A DNA stretch of 64,000 nt from Chitinophagaceae bacterium (GTDB lineage: Bacteria > Bacteroidota > Bacteroidia > Chitinophagales > Chitinophagaceae): positions 1 to 64,000 of the forward strand of contig JADJOC010000007.1 in NCBI GenBank assembly GCA_016713965.1, read 5' to 3'. A program made the translations under genes and the position numbers. Under the pieces are notes generated by a model. That model did no database searches. It saw nothing but the letters and a program-made list of their open reading frames with translations, and had not been told where the DNA came from. Below are positions 39,742-49,288 of the stretch, piece by piece; the stretch's first letter is position 1; each line of letters opens with the position of its first letter.

Positions 39742-40152
39742 ATGAAGATTTTACAATTTGCTTTTAGTGAAGATCTGCCGGTTAATCGATACATACCACA
39801 TAATTATGCTCAAAATTTTATTACATACACTGGTACACATGACAACAACACTGTACGGGGCTGGTACAGGCATGACACTGATGATGACATGCGCCGCCGG
39901 ATAGAAGAATATACAGGCAGGGCTTTAACAGAAGATGATATGCCCTGGATGATGTGTAAGCTGGTGTATTCTTCTGTAGCTAAAACAGTGATTATACCTT
40001 TGCAGGATTTGTTGGGGTTGGATGAAATGGCCCGGATGAACACACCTGCATCCGGGGATAATAATTGGCAGTGGCGTTTGCTTCCCGGACAGTTAACACA
40101 ACAGGCACAACAACAATTAAGAGAATGGACCAAAATGTATAACAGGAGATAA
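39742..40152 (+). pseudogene. malQ: 4-alpha-glucanotransferase, C-terminal remnant
   Basis: The 136 residues match the end of MalQ (GH77): MKILQFAFSEDLPVNRYIPHNY, YTGTHDNNTVRGWY (substrate-binding His-Asp-Asn-Asn) and the tail DNNWQWRLLPGQL. The family has about 500 residues or more; the catalytic front is absent, and a TAA is in frame just upstream. No other part of malQ is in the window, so this is a deletion remnant rather than a frameshift. Confidence 0.85.
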
Positions 40153-40180
40153 ACATTGTATCTGTGAGGGGCATCGTTCT

Positions 40181-40215
40181 AGCCTGCCCCACAAAATGCG
40201 GGGTCACTCTTATAC
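40181..40215 (+). repeat. REP-like palindrome, family A, degenerate copy 5
   Basis: GCCTGCCCCACAAAATGCGGGGTCACTCTTATAC keeps the CCCC/GGGG arms and the 3' flank of family A, but the loop has changed. Confidence 0.65.
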
Positions 40216-40333
40216 AATTGTATTTAATTCAGCCAATTTTATAGATTATTTTTTAGCAATTATTAATTTGCCGTGATAAATTCATATTTTTTTTGTTTAT
40301 TTGATAATTATTAACAAAAAAACTAACTGACTT

Positions 40334-40708
40334 ATGGGAGCGATTATCTCAATTATTTACCTTGCTTTTGTAGTATTTATTACTGCTGGTGTATGGAAAA
40401 CTTTTGTAAAAGCAGGTCAGCCTGGGTGGGCTTGTTTAGTACCTATTTACAACGTTTATGTTATGGGGCAAATCGGCGGCGTAAAAAACTAGTGGTTGAT
40501 ATTTATTCCTATTGCAAATATTTATATCATTTTTGTTTTAATGATTGCTATTGCTAAGTCATTCGGTAAGGATGCCGGTTTCGGTATTGGTCTGGTATTT
40601 CTAGGATTCATATTTTGGCCTATTTTAGGCTTCGGCGATGCAAAGTATATCGGCCCCAATGGAATTAGCGAAATGAGAAATGATATTGATGCTATCGGAA
40701 ATAATTAA
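40334..40708 (+). CDS. DUF5684-like membrane protein with in-frame TAG
   Basis: Reads MGAIISIIYLAFVVFITAGVW, KAGQPGWACLVPIYNVYVM, then KKN-stop-WLIFIPIAN, SFGKDAGFGIGLVFLGFIFWPILGFGDAKY. This is the signal-peptidase-like DUF5684 pattern with three to four membrane segments. The TAG at 40490-40492 replaces the first Trp of the usual W-W pair (TGG to TAG), a substitution and not an indel. Total about 124 residues including that site. It is a pseudogene if the base is real. Confidence 0.7.
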
Positions 40709-40728
40709 TAATTAATTCTATATTTATT

Positions 40729-40755
40729 AATGCCCTTTGCAAAGCAAAGGGCATT
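40729..40755. terminator. Bidirectional terminator
   Basis: AATGCCCTTTGC / GCAAAGGGCATT hairpin between the convergent genes ending at 40708 and 40770. Confidence 0.85.
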
Positions 40756-40769
40756 AATATTTAATCTTC

Positions 40770-41177
40770 TTATATTATCTCTCCATAATCAATTACTAAC
40801 TCTTCTCCTTCCTGGATATCTTTTGTAGCTTCAAAGTATTCCCCCTCATTAATCGAAATAATATTTGGTGTATCAGAATGGTTAATAAAATTTACAAGGT
40901 CCATTTTTTTAAATCCGTCTGCTGGTACAAAATAATTATCAGCATCAAACAAACAGTAAGTCTCTATTAAATTTTTTGAATATTGCGGTAAAAGGCTTAC
41001 CTCATCTTTCGATAAAGATAAATAATCGTTTGGATTCCCTGGTTTAGAAAACATATCCCTGCAGCCTTTGGCAATATGCCGTATGGCAAATACCCCAATC
41101 CCCTCTATTGGCGAAGGTTTTATCATCACATAAGTATATTGGGCCAGTTCACAAAGCAATTGCTTTTTCTTGTTCAT
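40770..41177 (-). CDS. SET-domain protein
   Basis: 135 residues. SET motifs: the N-terminal GIGVFAIRHIAKG, NFINHSDTPNI (cofactor pseudoknot) and GEELVIDYGE. SET proteins transfer methyl groups to lysines; bacterial members of this small size are poorly understood. It is followed by the YhhN gene upstream on the same strand, 32 nt away. Confidence 0.85.
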   Translation of the reverse strand: MNKKKQLLCELAQYTYVMIKPSPIEGIGVFAIRHIAKGCRDMFSKPGNPNDYLSLSKDEVSLLPQYSKNLIETYCLFDADNYFVPADGFKKMDLVNFINHSDTPNIISINEGEYFEATKDIQEGEELVIDYGEII

Positions 41178-41209
41178 AATAACAATTTATAGACTGTAAT
41201 GTGTAATTA

Positions 41210-41974
41210 TTACTGCTTGTAAAAAAGGTTGGTTTCTGCTATTTTAGTAAATCCTTTTATTATAAAATATTGCCCTATAGCATAAGTAAGTAATATATAT
41301 GCCCCACAATAAGGTATAATATGGCAAAATTTATTTATTGTAACCAATGAGACTGATATTAAAAAAAATAAAGCGCTTAATATATATATAAATCCTGATG
41401 GTTTATTTATCCTGTTGCAAACATATAAAGCAGAAATTAACATAGTGCAAATAATAACAGTATATATTGTTATTAAAATTTTTATTCCCGTAAAGTCAGG
41501 AAAAAGTAGGGCTGTTAAAAAAAAGGCGTAAATAATAATTATTGAAACCCACCAGGGTTGTTTATGAATAAATGAAATGGCATAAGGAGAAGTTTGATTA
41601 ATAAATAATAAATAGTAAGTATAACTAATAGTAGCGCTTAAATAAAATATTAAACCCAGTACAAAAAATATTGAATTAAAGCTTTCAAAAATTAATAATA
41701 TGTCGCCAATCCATGAAAATAATAAACCCAGTACAATTATTTTTTTTCCATCCTTAACATTTAGCGGGTAAAAATATAAAAATACCATAAGGATTGGTAT
41801 TAGCAAAGGTTGTACAACCAGATGAAAGAAAAGCAAATCTCCAATATTGGCGGCCATACCTATTACAACAAATACACAGAAAAATGCCATCAGCCCTGTA
41901 GGCTTTGGTGGAGCCGGTGTCTCAAATCTTCTTTCAGTATCTAAACCTGATAATAATATACCCCGGTTAGGCAT
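41210..41974 (-). CDS. Lysoplasmalogenase / YhhN-family membrane protein
   Basis: 254 residues with about eight membrane segments. The YhhN signature is seen in GLLFSWIGDILLIF and in the late Asn/Lys-rich turn before YILLTYAIGQYFIIKG. The family includes enzymes cleaving the vinyl ether of lysoplasmalogens. The N-terminal 30 residues are polar and unusual. Same strand as the SET gene; likely a two-gene unit. Confidence 0.75.
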   Translation of the reverse strand: MPNRGILLSGLDTERRFETPAPPKPTGLMAFFCVFVVIGMAANIGDLLFFHLVVQPLLIPILMVFLYFYPLNVKDGKKIIVLGLLFSWIGDILLIFESFNSIFFVLGLIFYLSATISYTYYLLFINQTSPYAISFIHKQPWWVSIIIIYAFFLTALLFPDFTGIKILITIYTVIICTMLISALYVCNRINKPSGFIYILSALFFLISVSLVTINKFCHIIPYCGAYILLTYAIGQYFIIKGFTKIAETNLFYKQ

Positions 41975-41990
41975 TTTTTTATTTTATAAA

Positions 41991-42844
41991 TTAGATTTCA
42001 ATATAAGGATTACCGCCAAATAAAAATCTTTTTAGAGAGTCTTTTATTACAATTGTATCATTTAAAGAATTTGTAAACGGCATCGCCACTTTATAAACAG
42101 CAGAATCTTTGGTATATAAAATAAGGTTGTGCCCATAACTGCTAAGCTTATTAAAATATTTGGAGGCTGATGAATAATCAGGATATTCTTTAAGGACAAC
42201 TTTAAATGTAAATTTTGCTGAAGTGTCTTTTCTACTAGTTGCTGCAAAATCTTTAGCTAGCGTATTAGTTACGTTTTGTGTAGTTGTCGAATTATTATCA
42301 ACAGGAGTATTCTTTTGTAAAAAGAAACCATAACACTAGAGCAAGAATCAGGATACCAATAAAAACTATTACATACAATATATTTTTTATTTTTTTACAG
42401 GCTGTGGCTGGGTGGAAAAGAAATTTCTTCCTCTGACTTTTCTTTTAAGCGGCGTATTGTCTCCTTCCATTTTAGGGCTGATAAATCCTGCAGGCATAAA
42501 CTCATAATTTCCTTGCTGGGTTTTTAATAATGTGCCTAAACCTTCTACCCATAAAGGTTTTCCGATATTTAGAAATTGTTTTGATAATATTATATAGCTG
42601 TCTAAATCAAAGTGGCTAGCGGTTTAATTTTCCGGGTTTGTTGTACGATATAATCAATCAGGCCGGTATCTTCAATAGATTTAATATTGTATTCAAATAA
42701 TATTGCGTTTTGCGGCATTGCAAATTCCTTTTCATTATCTTCAGGGATGGCTACATCAGGCGATAGCTTAAATTTTCCTATACCTTGCAGGGTAACTTCT
42801 TTATTTTTATAAAGATATTGAACGATTAGTTGTTCTATTTTCAT
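41991..42844 (-). CDS. HU-CCDC81 and SPOR domain protein (at least three frameshifts)
   Basis: The N-terminus (MKIEQLIVQYLYKNKEVTLQ...IGKFKLSP) is the first prokaryotic CCDC81/HU-like domain. After a shift near 42610 comes the second (DLDSYIILSKQFLNIGKP), a basic linker, a membrane segment (ILYVIVFIGILILALVLWF, after one A is added at the T7 run 42390-42396) and a C-terminal SPOR-like domain (KFTFKVVLKEYPDYSSASKYFN...) ending at 41991. SPOR domains bind denuded septal peptidoglycan. Corrected length is about 285 residues. Confidence 0.75.
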
Positions 42845-42927
42845 TTATGTTTCTTGATCGCAGCAAACCTACAAGATATTAACAATATATCAAAGTGATA
42901 TATTTCTATTTAGAGTATTTTTGTAAT

Positions 42928-43278
42928 ATGATTACCAAAAAGGAGAAAGAGTTTATTCATTATTGGGAGCAGATGCGGATAGTAAGAAGCAGGTTTGGGA
43001 ATAAAATGTTGAGTGGTTTACCTGTTGCAGTCATGTTTGGCCTGCCTATAATATTATCAGTAGTAGTTATACGCTTATTCTTTCCCGAATGGTATACTAA
43101 AATATCAAATACAACTTCTGGCATGTTTATGGTAATAGTTATTGCTGTATTAATAGCCATATTTTTTTACAGTTATTTCCGCATGCATTTTAAATGGGAA
43201 ATGAATGAGCAGCTTTACAAAGAACTTAAAATTAAGGAGAAGGTACAGATATCTAGTGATACCATAGATAATAGTTAA
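42928..43278 (+). CDS. Small membrane protein with two transmembrane segments
   Basis: 116 residues from the ATG at 42928 (MITKKEKEFIHYWEQMR). Hydrophobic segments at about 30-50 and 65-85, basic and acidic ends outside. No family is recognised beyond similarity in layout to short Bacteroidota membrane proteins. It lies 19 nt before the FKBP gene and may share its transcript; a TATTTTTG -7-like element is at 42914-42921. Confidence 0.6.
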   Translation: MITKKEKEFIHYWEQMRIVRSRFGNKMLSGLPVAVMFGLPIILSVVVIRLFFPEWYTKISNTTSGMFMVIVIAVLIAIFFYSYFRMHFKWEMNEQLYKELKIKEKVQISSDTIDNS

Positions 43279-43297
43279 CTTTACAAAAAAATACAAC

Positions 43298-43759
43298 ATG
43301 ATGAAATTGTTTTTTGCTATTTGTATAGCCGGTATATTTTTATCCTGCAAAAAGTCAGATGATAGGTGTCTTGAAACGAATTACAGTGCGCCATCATCAG
43401 AAGTAGCGGAACTGGCAAGTTATGTACCTAATGATGCCATTCAGCATCCAAATGGATTTTATTATAGAATTTTGGGATCAGGGTTCGGGATAAAACCAAC
43501 TATATGCTCTACTGTAACCGTAAAATATATTGGTTATTCTTTGCCTGATAATAAAATATTTGACGTAGCAACAAATGCTGTTTCATTTTCACTGGGGCAA
43601 TTAATTATTGGTTGGCAAAAAGGCTTGCCGCTTATTGGCGAAGGTGCAGAAATTGAACTTTATCTTCCTCCATCACTGGCATATGGGCCTACCGGCTCCG
43701 GAAATATAGCTCCTAATGCCTACCTGAGATTTAATATTCAATTAATAGATGTTCAATAA
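43298..43759 (+). CDS. FKBP-type peptidyl-prolyl isomerase lipoprotein
   Basis: 153 residues with a lipoprotein signal (AGIFLSCKK). The FKBP core includes TVTVKYIGYSLPDNKIFD, SFSLGQLIIGWQKGLPLIGEGAE and LPPSLAYGPTGSGN-IAPNAYLRFNIQLID. It would speed proline isomerisation in the periplasm. Full length. Confidence 0.9.
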   Translation: MMKLFFAICIAGIFLSCKKSDDRCLETNYSAPSSEVAELASYVPNDAIQHPNGFYYRILGSGFGIKPTICSTVTVKYIGYSLPDNKIFDVATNAVSFSLGQLIIGWQKGLPLIGEGAEIELYLPPSLAYGPTGSGNIAPNAYLRFNIQLIDVQ

Positions 43760-43815
43760 TATCATAAATTGGCTTTGAAAATCAAAGCCTTTTTAATATT
43801 AAAAAATTATTCAGT

Positions 43816-45241
43816 TTGAGCCACGAATCAATTTCGGTTTTTGATATGTTTAAAATCGGGGTAGGGCCAAGTAGCAGCCACACCTTAGGGCCATGGCGTG
43901 CTGCACAGCGGTTTACCGCATCATTGCAACAGCAAAATTTATTACAACATGTCAGTAAATTGGAAGTATTGCTTTATGGGTCTCTGGCAAAAACAGGAAT
44001 AGGGCACGGAACAGATATTGCAGTGCAGCTTGGGCTAAGCGGAGATGACCCTGTTACTTTTGATGTCAGTAATATTAGTCAGAAAATCAGTCATATTTCG
44101 GCAAATCAAAAATTGCTTCTTGCCGGAGAAATTGAAATAGCATTTAATCCTGCAGCAGATATTCATTTTTTATTTACAGAAACATTGCCTTTTCACCCTA
44201 ATGCATTAACATTTTTAGTTACACTGAATGATTCCAACACCATTGCTGAAACTTATTATTCTATTGGAGGCGGGTTCGTAAAAAAAGAAGGAGAAACAGA
44301 AAGCTCCCAATCATCTGTAATACTGCCTTTTCCGGTTAACACGGCAAATGAACTGTTGCATTGGTGTATGAAAACTGGTATGAGCATCAGCGAAATTGTA
44401 ATGGAAAATGAAAATGCATGGCGTAATGAACAAGTAACAAAACTTGGCCTGCTGAATATATGGAAAATAATGCAGGAATGTATATTCCGGGGTTGTCACA
44501 GGGAAGGTATTCTTCCGGGAGGGTTGCAGGTAAAGCGGAGGGCAGCTTTGTTAAATAAAAAATTGCTTAAAGAAAAGCAGTATTCTGATTATAATACCTG
44601 GGTACAAGCTCTAAAACAAGGCGGCATGGGATTTAATTATATTTTAGATTGTGTTAGCTGCTTTGCACTTGCCGTTAATGAAGAAAATGCGTCATTTGGC
44701 AGGGTAGTAACTGCGCCTACTAATGGTGCTGCAGGGGTAATTCCTGCCGTACTTCAATATTATGTAGCTTTTGCGATGGTAACCATGATGAAAAATTATA
44801 CAATTTTTATTAACCGCAGCGGAAGTTGGCAGCATTTTTAAAAAAGGGGCAACCATATCAGCCGCAATGGGCGGGTGCCAGGCAGAAATTGGCGTAAGCA
44901 GTGCTATGGCCGCTGCCGCACTTACCGAATGTATGGGCGGTACACAAAAGCAAACATTAATGGCTGCCGAAATTGCAATGGAACATCACCTTGGGCTTAC
45001 TTGTGACCCTATCGGGGGGTTAGTACAAATTCCGTGTATAGAACGCAATACCATGGGCGCTATTAAGGCAATAACCGCCAGCCAGTTAGCATTGCAAAGT
45101 ACTCCTGATTTTGCCAAAGTAAGTCTTGATGGTGTAATTAAAACCATGTGGGATACCGCCCTGGATATGAACAGCAAATACAAAGAAACTGCTGATGGCG
45201 GGTTAGCCATTCATATTCCTATCAGCTTAAGTGAATGCTAA
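43816..45241 (+). CDS. sdaA: L-serine ammonia-lyase, iron-sulfur type (two frameshifts)
   Basis: Converts L-serine to pyruvate and ammonia. The TTG at 43816 starts SHESISVFDMFKIGVGPSSSH, the normal N-terminus (S-S-S-H site). The beta domain is followed by the alpha domain with VTAPTNGAAGVIPAV and GGCQAEIGVSSAMAAAAL. Cluster cysteines include DCVSCF and GLTCDPIGGLVQIPC. Breaks at the T4 run 44769-44772 and the A5 run 44791-44795, each one base short. Corrected length is about 475 residues. Confidence 0.92.
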
Positions 45242-45303
45242 AGCATTAATTATTTGGTAACAAGCTTTGGTTTTTCATAGCAGCGGCATTGGCGCTATGC
45301 CTA

Positions 45304-46206
45304 AGAGACTGTTTAAGAATTTACATCAATTATTGTTATGTGGAAAAGTGGAAAAAAAGGCTGTAGTTAATTGTAGGATTTATCACTAATTGAGAATTAC
45401 AACAAACGCAATTAGTATGATAAGCTACCCTACCTGTTTAAACGACAGCCAATGGCAAGTTATGAAAAGCTTTTTGAATATAAAAAGGAAACGTAAGCAT
45501 GATTTGCGACAAATTCTGAATGCCATTTTTTATTTGGTTAAAACAGGCTGCCAATGGCGTATGCTTCCTGGTGAATTTCCAAAGTGGCAGATAGTATATT
45601 ACTATTTTAACCGGTGGAAAACCCTGGGTGTTATCGAAAGGTCCGATGCTTTTTAGTAAAATTGTTAAGGATGAAACAAGGTAAAAGCACCGAACCTTCT
45701 AGGGGCATCTTGGATGCCCAGTCGGTTAAAAGTACATTGGTAAGCAAGAGCAGCAATACCGGTTATGATGGAGGTAAAAATCAAAGGGATAAAACGGCAT
45801 ATTGTAGTAGATGCTTCAGGGTTGTTACTTTGTATAGTGGTTCACCCTGCAAGCATGGCCGATAGAAAAGGGGGGAAAAGTTGTATTAGAAAAACTTAGT
45901 AACCGTTGGCATGGGATTAAAAAAATATTTGCTGATGGAGCTTACCCATTACCAGGCAAAGCAGCAGAAAAAAAACCAGGTGCTGGGGGGATATGAAATG
46001 GAGGTGGTAAAGCGTTCTGAATTAAAAGGGTTTAAAGTAGTTCCCAAAAGATGGGTGGTGGAAAGAACTTTTGCATGGAACGAGACAAACAGGAGGAATG
46101 CTAAGAGTTATGAGAGACTTTCTAATACTGCTGAAACAGTTACTGAAATCTCTGCTATCCGATTAATGTTAAAACAATTTGACACTTAAATTCTTAAACA
46201 GTCTCT
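45304..46206 (+). mobile_element. IS5-family element
   Basis: Perfect 20-bp terminal inverted repeats AGAGACTGTTTAAGAATTTA bound a 903-bp element with one transposase gene. The target duplication is not clear. A separate 13-bp copy of the outer repeat lies at 46977-46989. Confidence 0.88.
45417..46189 (+). pseudogene. IS5-family transposase (frameshifted)
   Basis: N-terminal DUF4096-like part (LNDSQWQVMKSFLNIKRKRKHDLR, GCQWRMLPGEFPKWQIVYYYF), then in another frame the first catalytic Asp region (RGILDAQSVKSTLVS, GYDGGK) and, in a third, the C-terminal part VVPKRWVVERTFAWNETNRRN with the catalytic Glu in ERTF. Breaks near 45640, 45810 and 45900. About 255 residues if corrected. Confidence 0.8.
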
Positions 46207-46311
46207 CAGGCGGATCAGCAGTAGTTAAAATGGCATCATTTATCATTAATATTCGTAAAAATTGCTTATAATTTCCCAAAAATATAGTAGGGTAATAAAT
46301 TATAGTTATAA

Positions 46312-46319
46312 TATCTTTG
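46312..46319 (+). promoter_or_regulatory. Candidate -7 promoter element (TATCTTTG) of the peroxiredoxin operon
   Basis: TAnnTTTG match 16 nt before the start codon at 46336. Confidence 0.45.
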
Positions 46320-46335
46320 CATAAAATTATTTATT

Positions 46336-46968
46336 ATGACATTAGTAGGAAAAAAAACTCCTTATTTTACTGCAGATGCAGTTATTAACGGAGAAGAAAT
46401 CGTTGAAAACTTTAGTTTTGATCAATATCTCGGCAAGAAGAACATCATATTTTTCTTTTATCCAAAGGATTTTACTTTTGTTTGCCCTACAGAAATCCAT
46501 GCCTTTCAGGAAAAATTAGCAGATTTTGAAAAAAGAGATACTATAGTAGTAGGTTGTTCTACCGATACCGCAGAAACACATATTGCCTGGTTAAATGCGC
46601 CTAAAGAAAACGGCGGCATCCAGGGAGTAACTTTTCCTATAGTAGCCGATGTGGCAAAAACCGTTTCATTAAATTATGGCGTGCTGGGTGGTGAATATGT
46701 TTTTGATAGCGAAACAGAGCTATGGGCTTTTAAAGGATCTCCTATTGCATACAGGGGAACTTTTCTTATCGATAAAGAAGGTATAGTAAGGCATGCATCT
46801 GTAAATGATTTTCCACTGGGTAGAAATATTGATGAATATATCCGTTTGATTGATGCTCAATTGCATATAGAAAAATTTGGAGAAGTTTGCCCTGCTAACT
46901 GGGAAGAAGGCAAGGAAGCAATGACTGCAACAACCAAAGGTGTAACAGACTACTTTACTAATAACTAA
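46336..46968 (+). CDS. ahpC: Typical 2-Cys peroxiredoxin (AhpC/Prx1 type)
   Basis: 210 residues. Peroxidatic Cys in DFTFVCPTE (about 50), resolving Cys in EVCPANW (about 185), and the catalytic Arg in the GSPIAYRGTFLIDKEG part. It reduces hydrogen peroxide and organic peroxides. A thioredoxin and a DUF6952 protein follow on the same strand, so the reductant may be that thioredoxin with TrxB (34567). Confidence 0.93.
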   Translation: MTLVGKKTPYFTADAVINGEEIVENFSFDQYLGKKNIIFFFYPKDFTFVCPTEIHAFQEKLADFEKRDTIVVGCSTDTAETHIAWLNAPKENGGIQGVTFPIVADVAKTVSLNYGVLGGEYVFDSETELWAFKGSPIAYRGTFLIDKEGIVRHASVNDFPLGRNIDEYIRLIDAQLHIEKFGEVCPANWEEGKEAMTATTKGVTDYFTNN

Positions 46969-46976
46969 CAGGTTTA

Positions 46977-46989
46977 AGAGACTGTTTAA
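46977..46989 (+). repeat. Orphan 13-bp end of the IS5 element
   Basis: AGAGACTGTTTAA equals the outer 13 bases of the IS5 terminal repeat at 45304, in the same orientation, with no element attached. Confidence 0.6.
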
Positions 46990-47124
46990 TTTTAATTTGG
47001 ATTAAAAAGTGGCCGGTGAGCACACCAGCTACGGTGGCCAGCAGTAGTTGGTGTTCCCACCAACTGCAAAACAGGCAATAAAAGTTTTATTTTTAAGCAG
47101 GCTGATTATTTAAAAAATATAATT

Positions 47125-47439
47125 ATGTTGATTGAATTACAGGAAGATAACCTCGAACATATTGTTGCGGAAAATGACCGGGTAGTGGTGCAATATTCTG
47201 CATCCTGGTGTGGTAATTGCCGCCTGATGAAGCCTAAGTTTAAAAGGCTTTCTACGGAAAATGAATCGGTGACATTTGTAATTGTAGATGCAGAAAAATT
47301 ACCTAATTCACGCAAACTGGCTAACGTAAACAACCTGCCTACTTTTGCAGCTTTCAAAGGTGGGGAATTGGTAAACCAGCTGCAAACCAATAAAGAAGAA
47401 ATACTAAAAAATTTGATTAATGAAATTACCAGTAATTAG
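47125..47439 (+). CDS. Thioredoxin-family protein
   Basis: 104 residues with the thioredoxin fold and active site WCGNC (about 29-32, C-G-N-C rather than C-G-P-C), preceded by VVVQYSAS and followed by cis-Pro LPTFAAFKGG. Placed after a peroxiredoxin, it probably serves as its electron donor. Its end overlaps the next gene by 20 nt. Confidence 0.88.
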   Translation: MLIELQEDNLEHIVAENDRVVVQYSASWCGNCRLMKPKFKRLSTENESVTFVIVDAEKLPNSRKLANVNNLPTFAAFKGGELVNQLQTNKEEILKNLINEITSN

Positions 47440-47671
47440 GCATATCCACAGAACTACTTCCGTTGAAGCAATTCAACATGCTATACAGGTGCTGGAGAAT
47501 ATTTCTGAAGCACCTTCTTTAAAAGATGAAGAGCACAATGTAATCGGGGAACTGATATCAAACCTTTGCGGTGCTTTGGAAGTACATCAAATGGTTGCAG
47601 ATGGCATGCAAGAAAAAGATGCCTGTAATGCTTTTATGAAAAAAGTGATGGGCTCAATAGATGTAAAGTAA
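47420..47671 (+). CDS. DUF6952-family protein
   Basis: 83 residues: MKLPVIRHIHRTTSVEAIQHAI, then LKDEEHNVIGELISNLCGALEVHQMVADG, and ending MKKVMGSIDVK. This matches the small DUF6952 proteins found after peroxiredoxin-thioredoxin pairs in Bacteroidota. The start overlaps the thioredoxin stop by 20 nt, implying coupling. Biochemical role unknown. Confidence 0.8.
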   Translation: MKLPVIRHIHRTTSVEAIQHAIQVLENISEAPSLKDEEHNVIGELISNLCGALEVHQMVADGMQEKDACNAFMKKVMGSIDVK

Positions 47672-47749
47672 TAATTAAGGCATTTTTATTATTGCCGAAA
47701 GACATCAGCCTCGGATTTCTATGATATAAAAAATAAATTTACAATTATT

Positions 47750-48741
47750 TTATGCTACTTTATTCACATATTCTTTTTGCTTATTAACACAGGATACTAC
47801 CCTTGCTATTAATTTATTTTTTACCGCATTTAACACACTCATTTTATTTTTTCCTTCGGCTACTTTTCGTTCATAATATTGCTTTAAATCAACATCTAAT
47901 TTTACTGCAGTAAGGGATGCCATATGTAGATTGCATTTCAATTTTTTATTTGCCATACTATGTACTTTAGTTTTCCCCCTTACACTGGTACCGGATGAAT
48001 ATTCAAATGGGGCTACACCACAATAGCATGCCAATTTTCTGCAATCATTCATCACAGAAAAACCGTTGGTATAAATGATAAAATTGATACCTGTAACAAA
48101 CCCAATTCCTACTACAGAGGTGATAAATTTATAAAGCTGTTTTAAATTGTCATCGGCATTTACAATTTCAATGATTTTTGCTTCTACAGATTTCAAATCT
48201 TTATCAACTGCTTCAATTGATTTTTTTATAGTTTTTCGAATCAATGTTGCCATTTCTTTATTACCCACATCTTCAAACTCACCAATTGGAGTAAGTAATC
48301 TTTTTGTGTTTCCACTAATCTTTCTCTTAAAGATGCTAAGTGCTTAATCTTATCAACTGTAGCATCCATTGGCTTCCAAAGGCGTATTCGGTCTAAATTT
48401 TTAGAGCAATAAATAGCAATTCGTTTTGAATCTATCTTGTCATTTTTGCCTCTTTCTAATGCTGTTGATTTTTTAATTCTGGAAGCATGCTCTACCCAAA
48501 TATCTATGGTATTAATAGCTAAAAAATTGGTGAGTGTAAAACAATAAAGTCCTGTGGCTTCCATGCAAAAAATTGTCTCATTAACTACAATATTTAAGTT
48601 CTTTAGCCACTGTGAAAGCTCTTTCATGCCTACATTGTCGTTGGCAAATTTTTGATGTGTAATTTGTTGCAAATGAAGCAAAGCGATGTCTACTGTCTTT
48701 TTTGAAATGTCTACTCCAAAAAAATAATTGTACTGTTTCAT
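47750..48741 (-). CDS. IS110-family recombinase (one frameshift)
   Basis: N-terminal DEDD RuvC-like domain: FFGVDISKKTVDIAL (first Asp), CMEATGLY (Glu) and KNDKIDSKRIA (late Asp pair). C-terminal transposase_20 domain: ITSVVGIGFVTGINFI, FSVMNDCRKLACYCGVAPFE with the Ser used for strand exchange nearby (SSGTSVRGKTKVH). The frame breaks at the T5 run 48301-48305, one base short. Corrected length is about 331 residues, so the enzyme may well be active. Confidence 0.87.
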
Positions 48742-48908
48742 AATTTTTATTTTTTTAACAATCAGTGATATAAGTTTCTTTGAAACCTTAATAATAGTCC
48801 CTGTCGACTAAATTTCTATCCGAAGCATCTTATATCAAAAAGAGCCTGTCTTAATCCAAGGATATACCATTATGTATGCTCGTGTCCATAGTGCACAGGC
48901 TCTTTAGG
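48742..48908 (-). ncRNA. Candidate bridge RNA region of the IS110 element
   Basis: In the minus direction the stretch begins AAAGAGCCTGT and pairs with ACAGGCTCTTT across about 45 nt (48838-48905), then continues through a second structured part (GGTTTCAAAGAAACTT) to the recombinase start. IS110 elements with upstream non-coding ends express a bridge RNA that pairs with target and donor DNA. Position fits; loops were not matched to target or donor sequence. Confidence 0.45.
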
Positions 48909-49078
48909 ATTGTAATTATCCACAAATTTAAGTTGTCAACAAAGAAAAAAAGAAGCAAAAAAAGAAAGTAGTAATAGTAATTAAACTTATAATAATATTC
49001 ATAAGGCAAATCTAAAGGCCGGTGTCCCAACCGCCAGGGGTAAAAGGTAGATAAACGTTTCATTCTTGAATTATTTTT

Positions 49079-49285
49079 TTATGTTTTCACATATTCAAGA
49101 ATATCAGCAGGTTGACAATTTAGTACCTTACAAATAGCTTCCAAAGTACTAAAGCGTATGGCTTTTGCTTTTCCAGTTTTCAGGATGGAAAGGTTGGAAA
49201 GTGTTAAATCAACTTTTTCTGATAGCTCATTAAGCGACATCTTTCGCTTTGCCATCATTACATCTAAGTTTACAATAATTGGCAT
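49079..49285 (-). CDS. XRE/Cro-type helix-turn-helix regulator
   Basis: 68 residues, nearly all one HTH domain: MMAKRKMSLNELSEKVDLTLSNLSILKTG, FSTLEAICKVLNCQPADILEY. This is the YozG-like small Cro type. It starts 3 nt after the DUF2975 gene on the same strand; such pairs are common, and the regulator probably controls the pair. Confidence 0.9.
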   Translation of the reverse strand: MPIIVNLDVMMAKRKMSLNELSEKVDLTLSNLSILKTGKAKAIRFSTLEAICKVLNCQPADILEYVKT

Positions 49286-49288
49286 AGC

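Larger units (their letters stand above)
47720..48908 (-). mobile_element. IS110-family element (ends approximate)
   Basis: Defined by an IS110 recombinase gene on the minus strand plus about 170 nt of structured non-coding sequence upstream of it. IS110 elements usually lack inverted repeats and target duplications, so the ends cannot be fixed from one copy. Confidence 0.65.

Noticed and set aside
45304..46989. ahpC carried as cargo of a composite IS5 transposon
   Set aside because: The orphan end has the same orientation as the element's left end, so it cannot act as the right end of a larger unit.
48851..49063. A 70-residue minus frame (MKRLSTFYPWRLGH...)
   Set aside because: Low-complexity YYYY/LLLFFF composition and overlap with the IS110 non-coding region; most likely chance.
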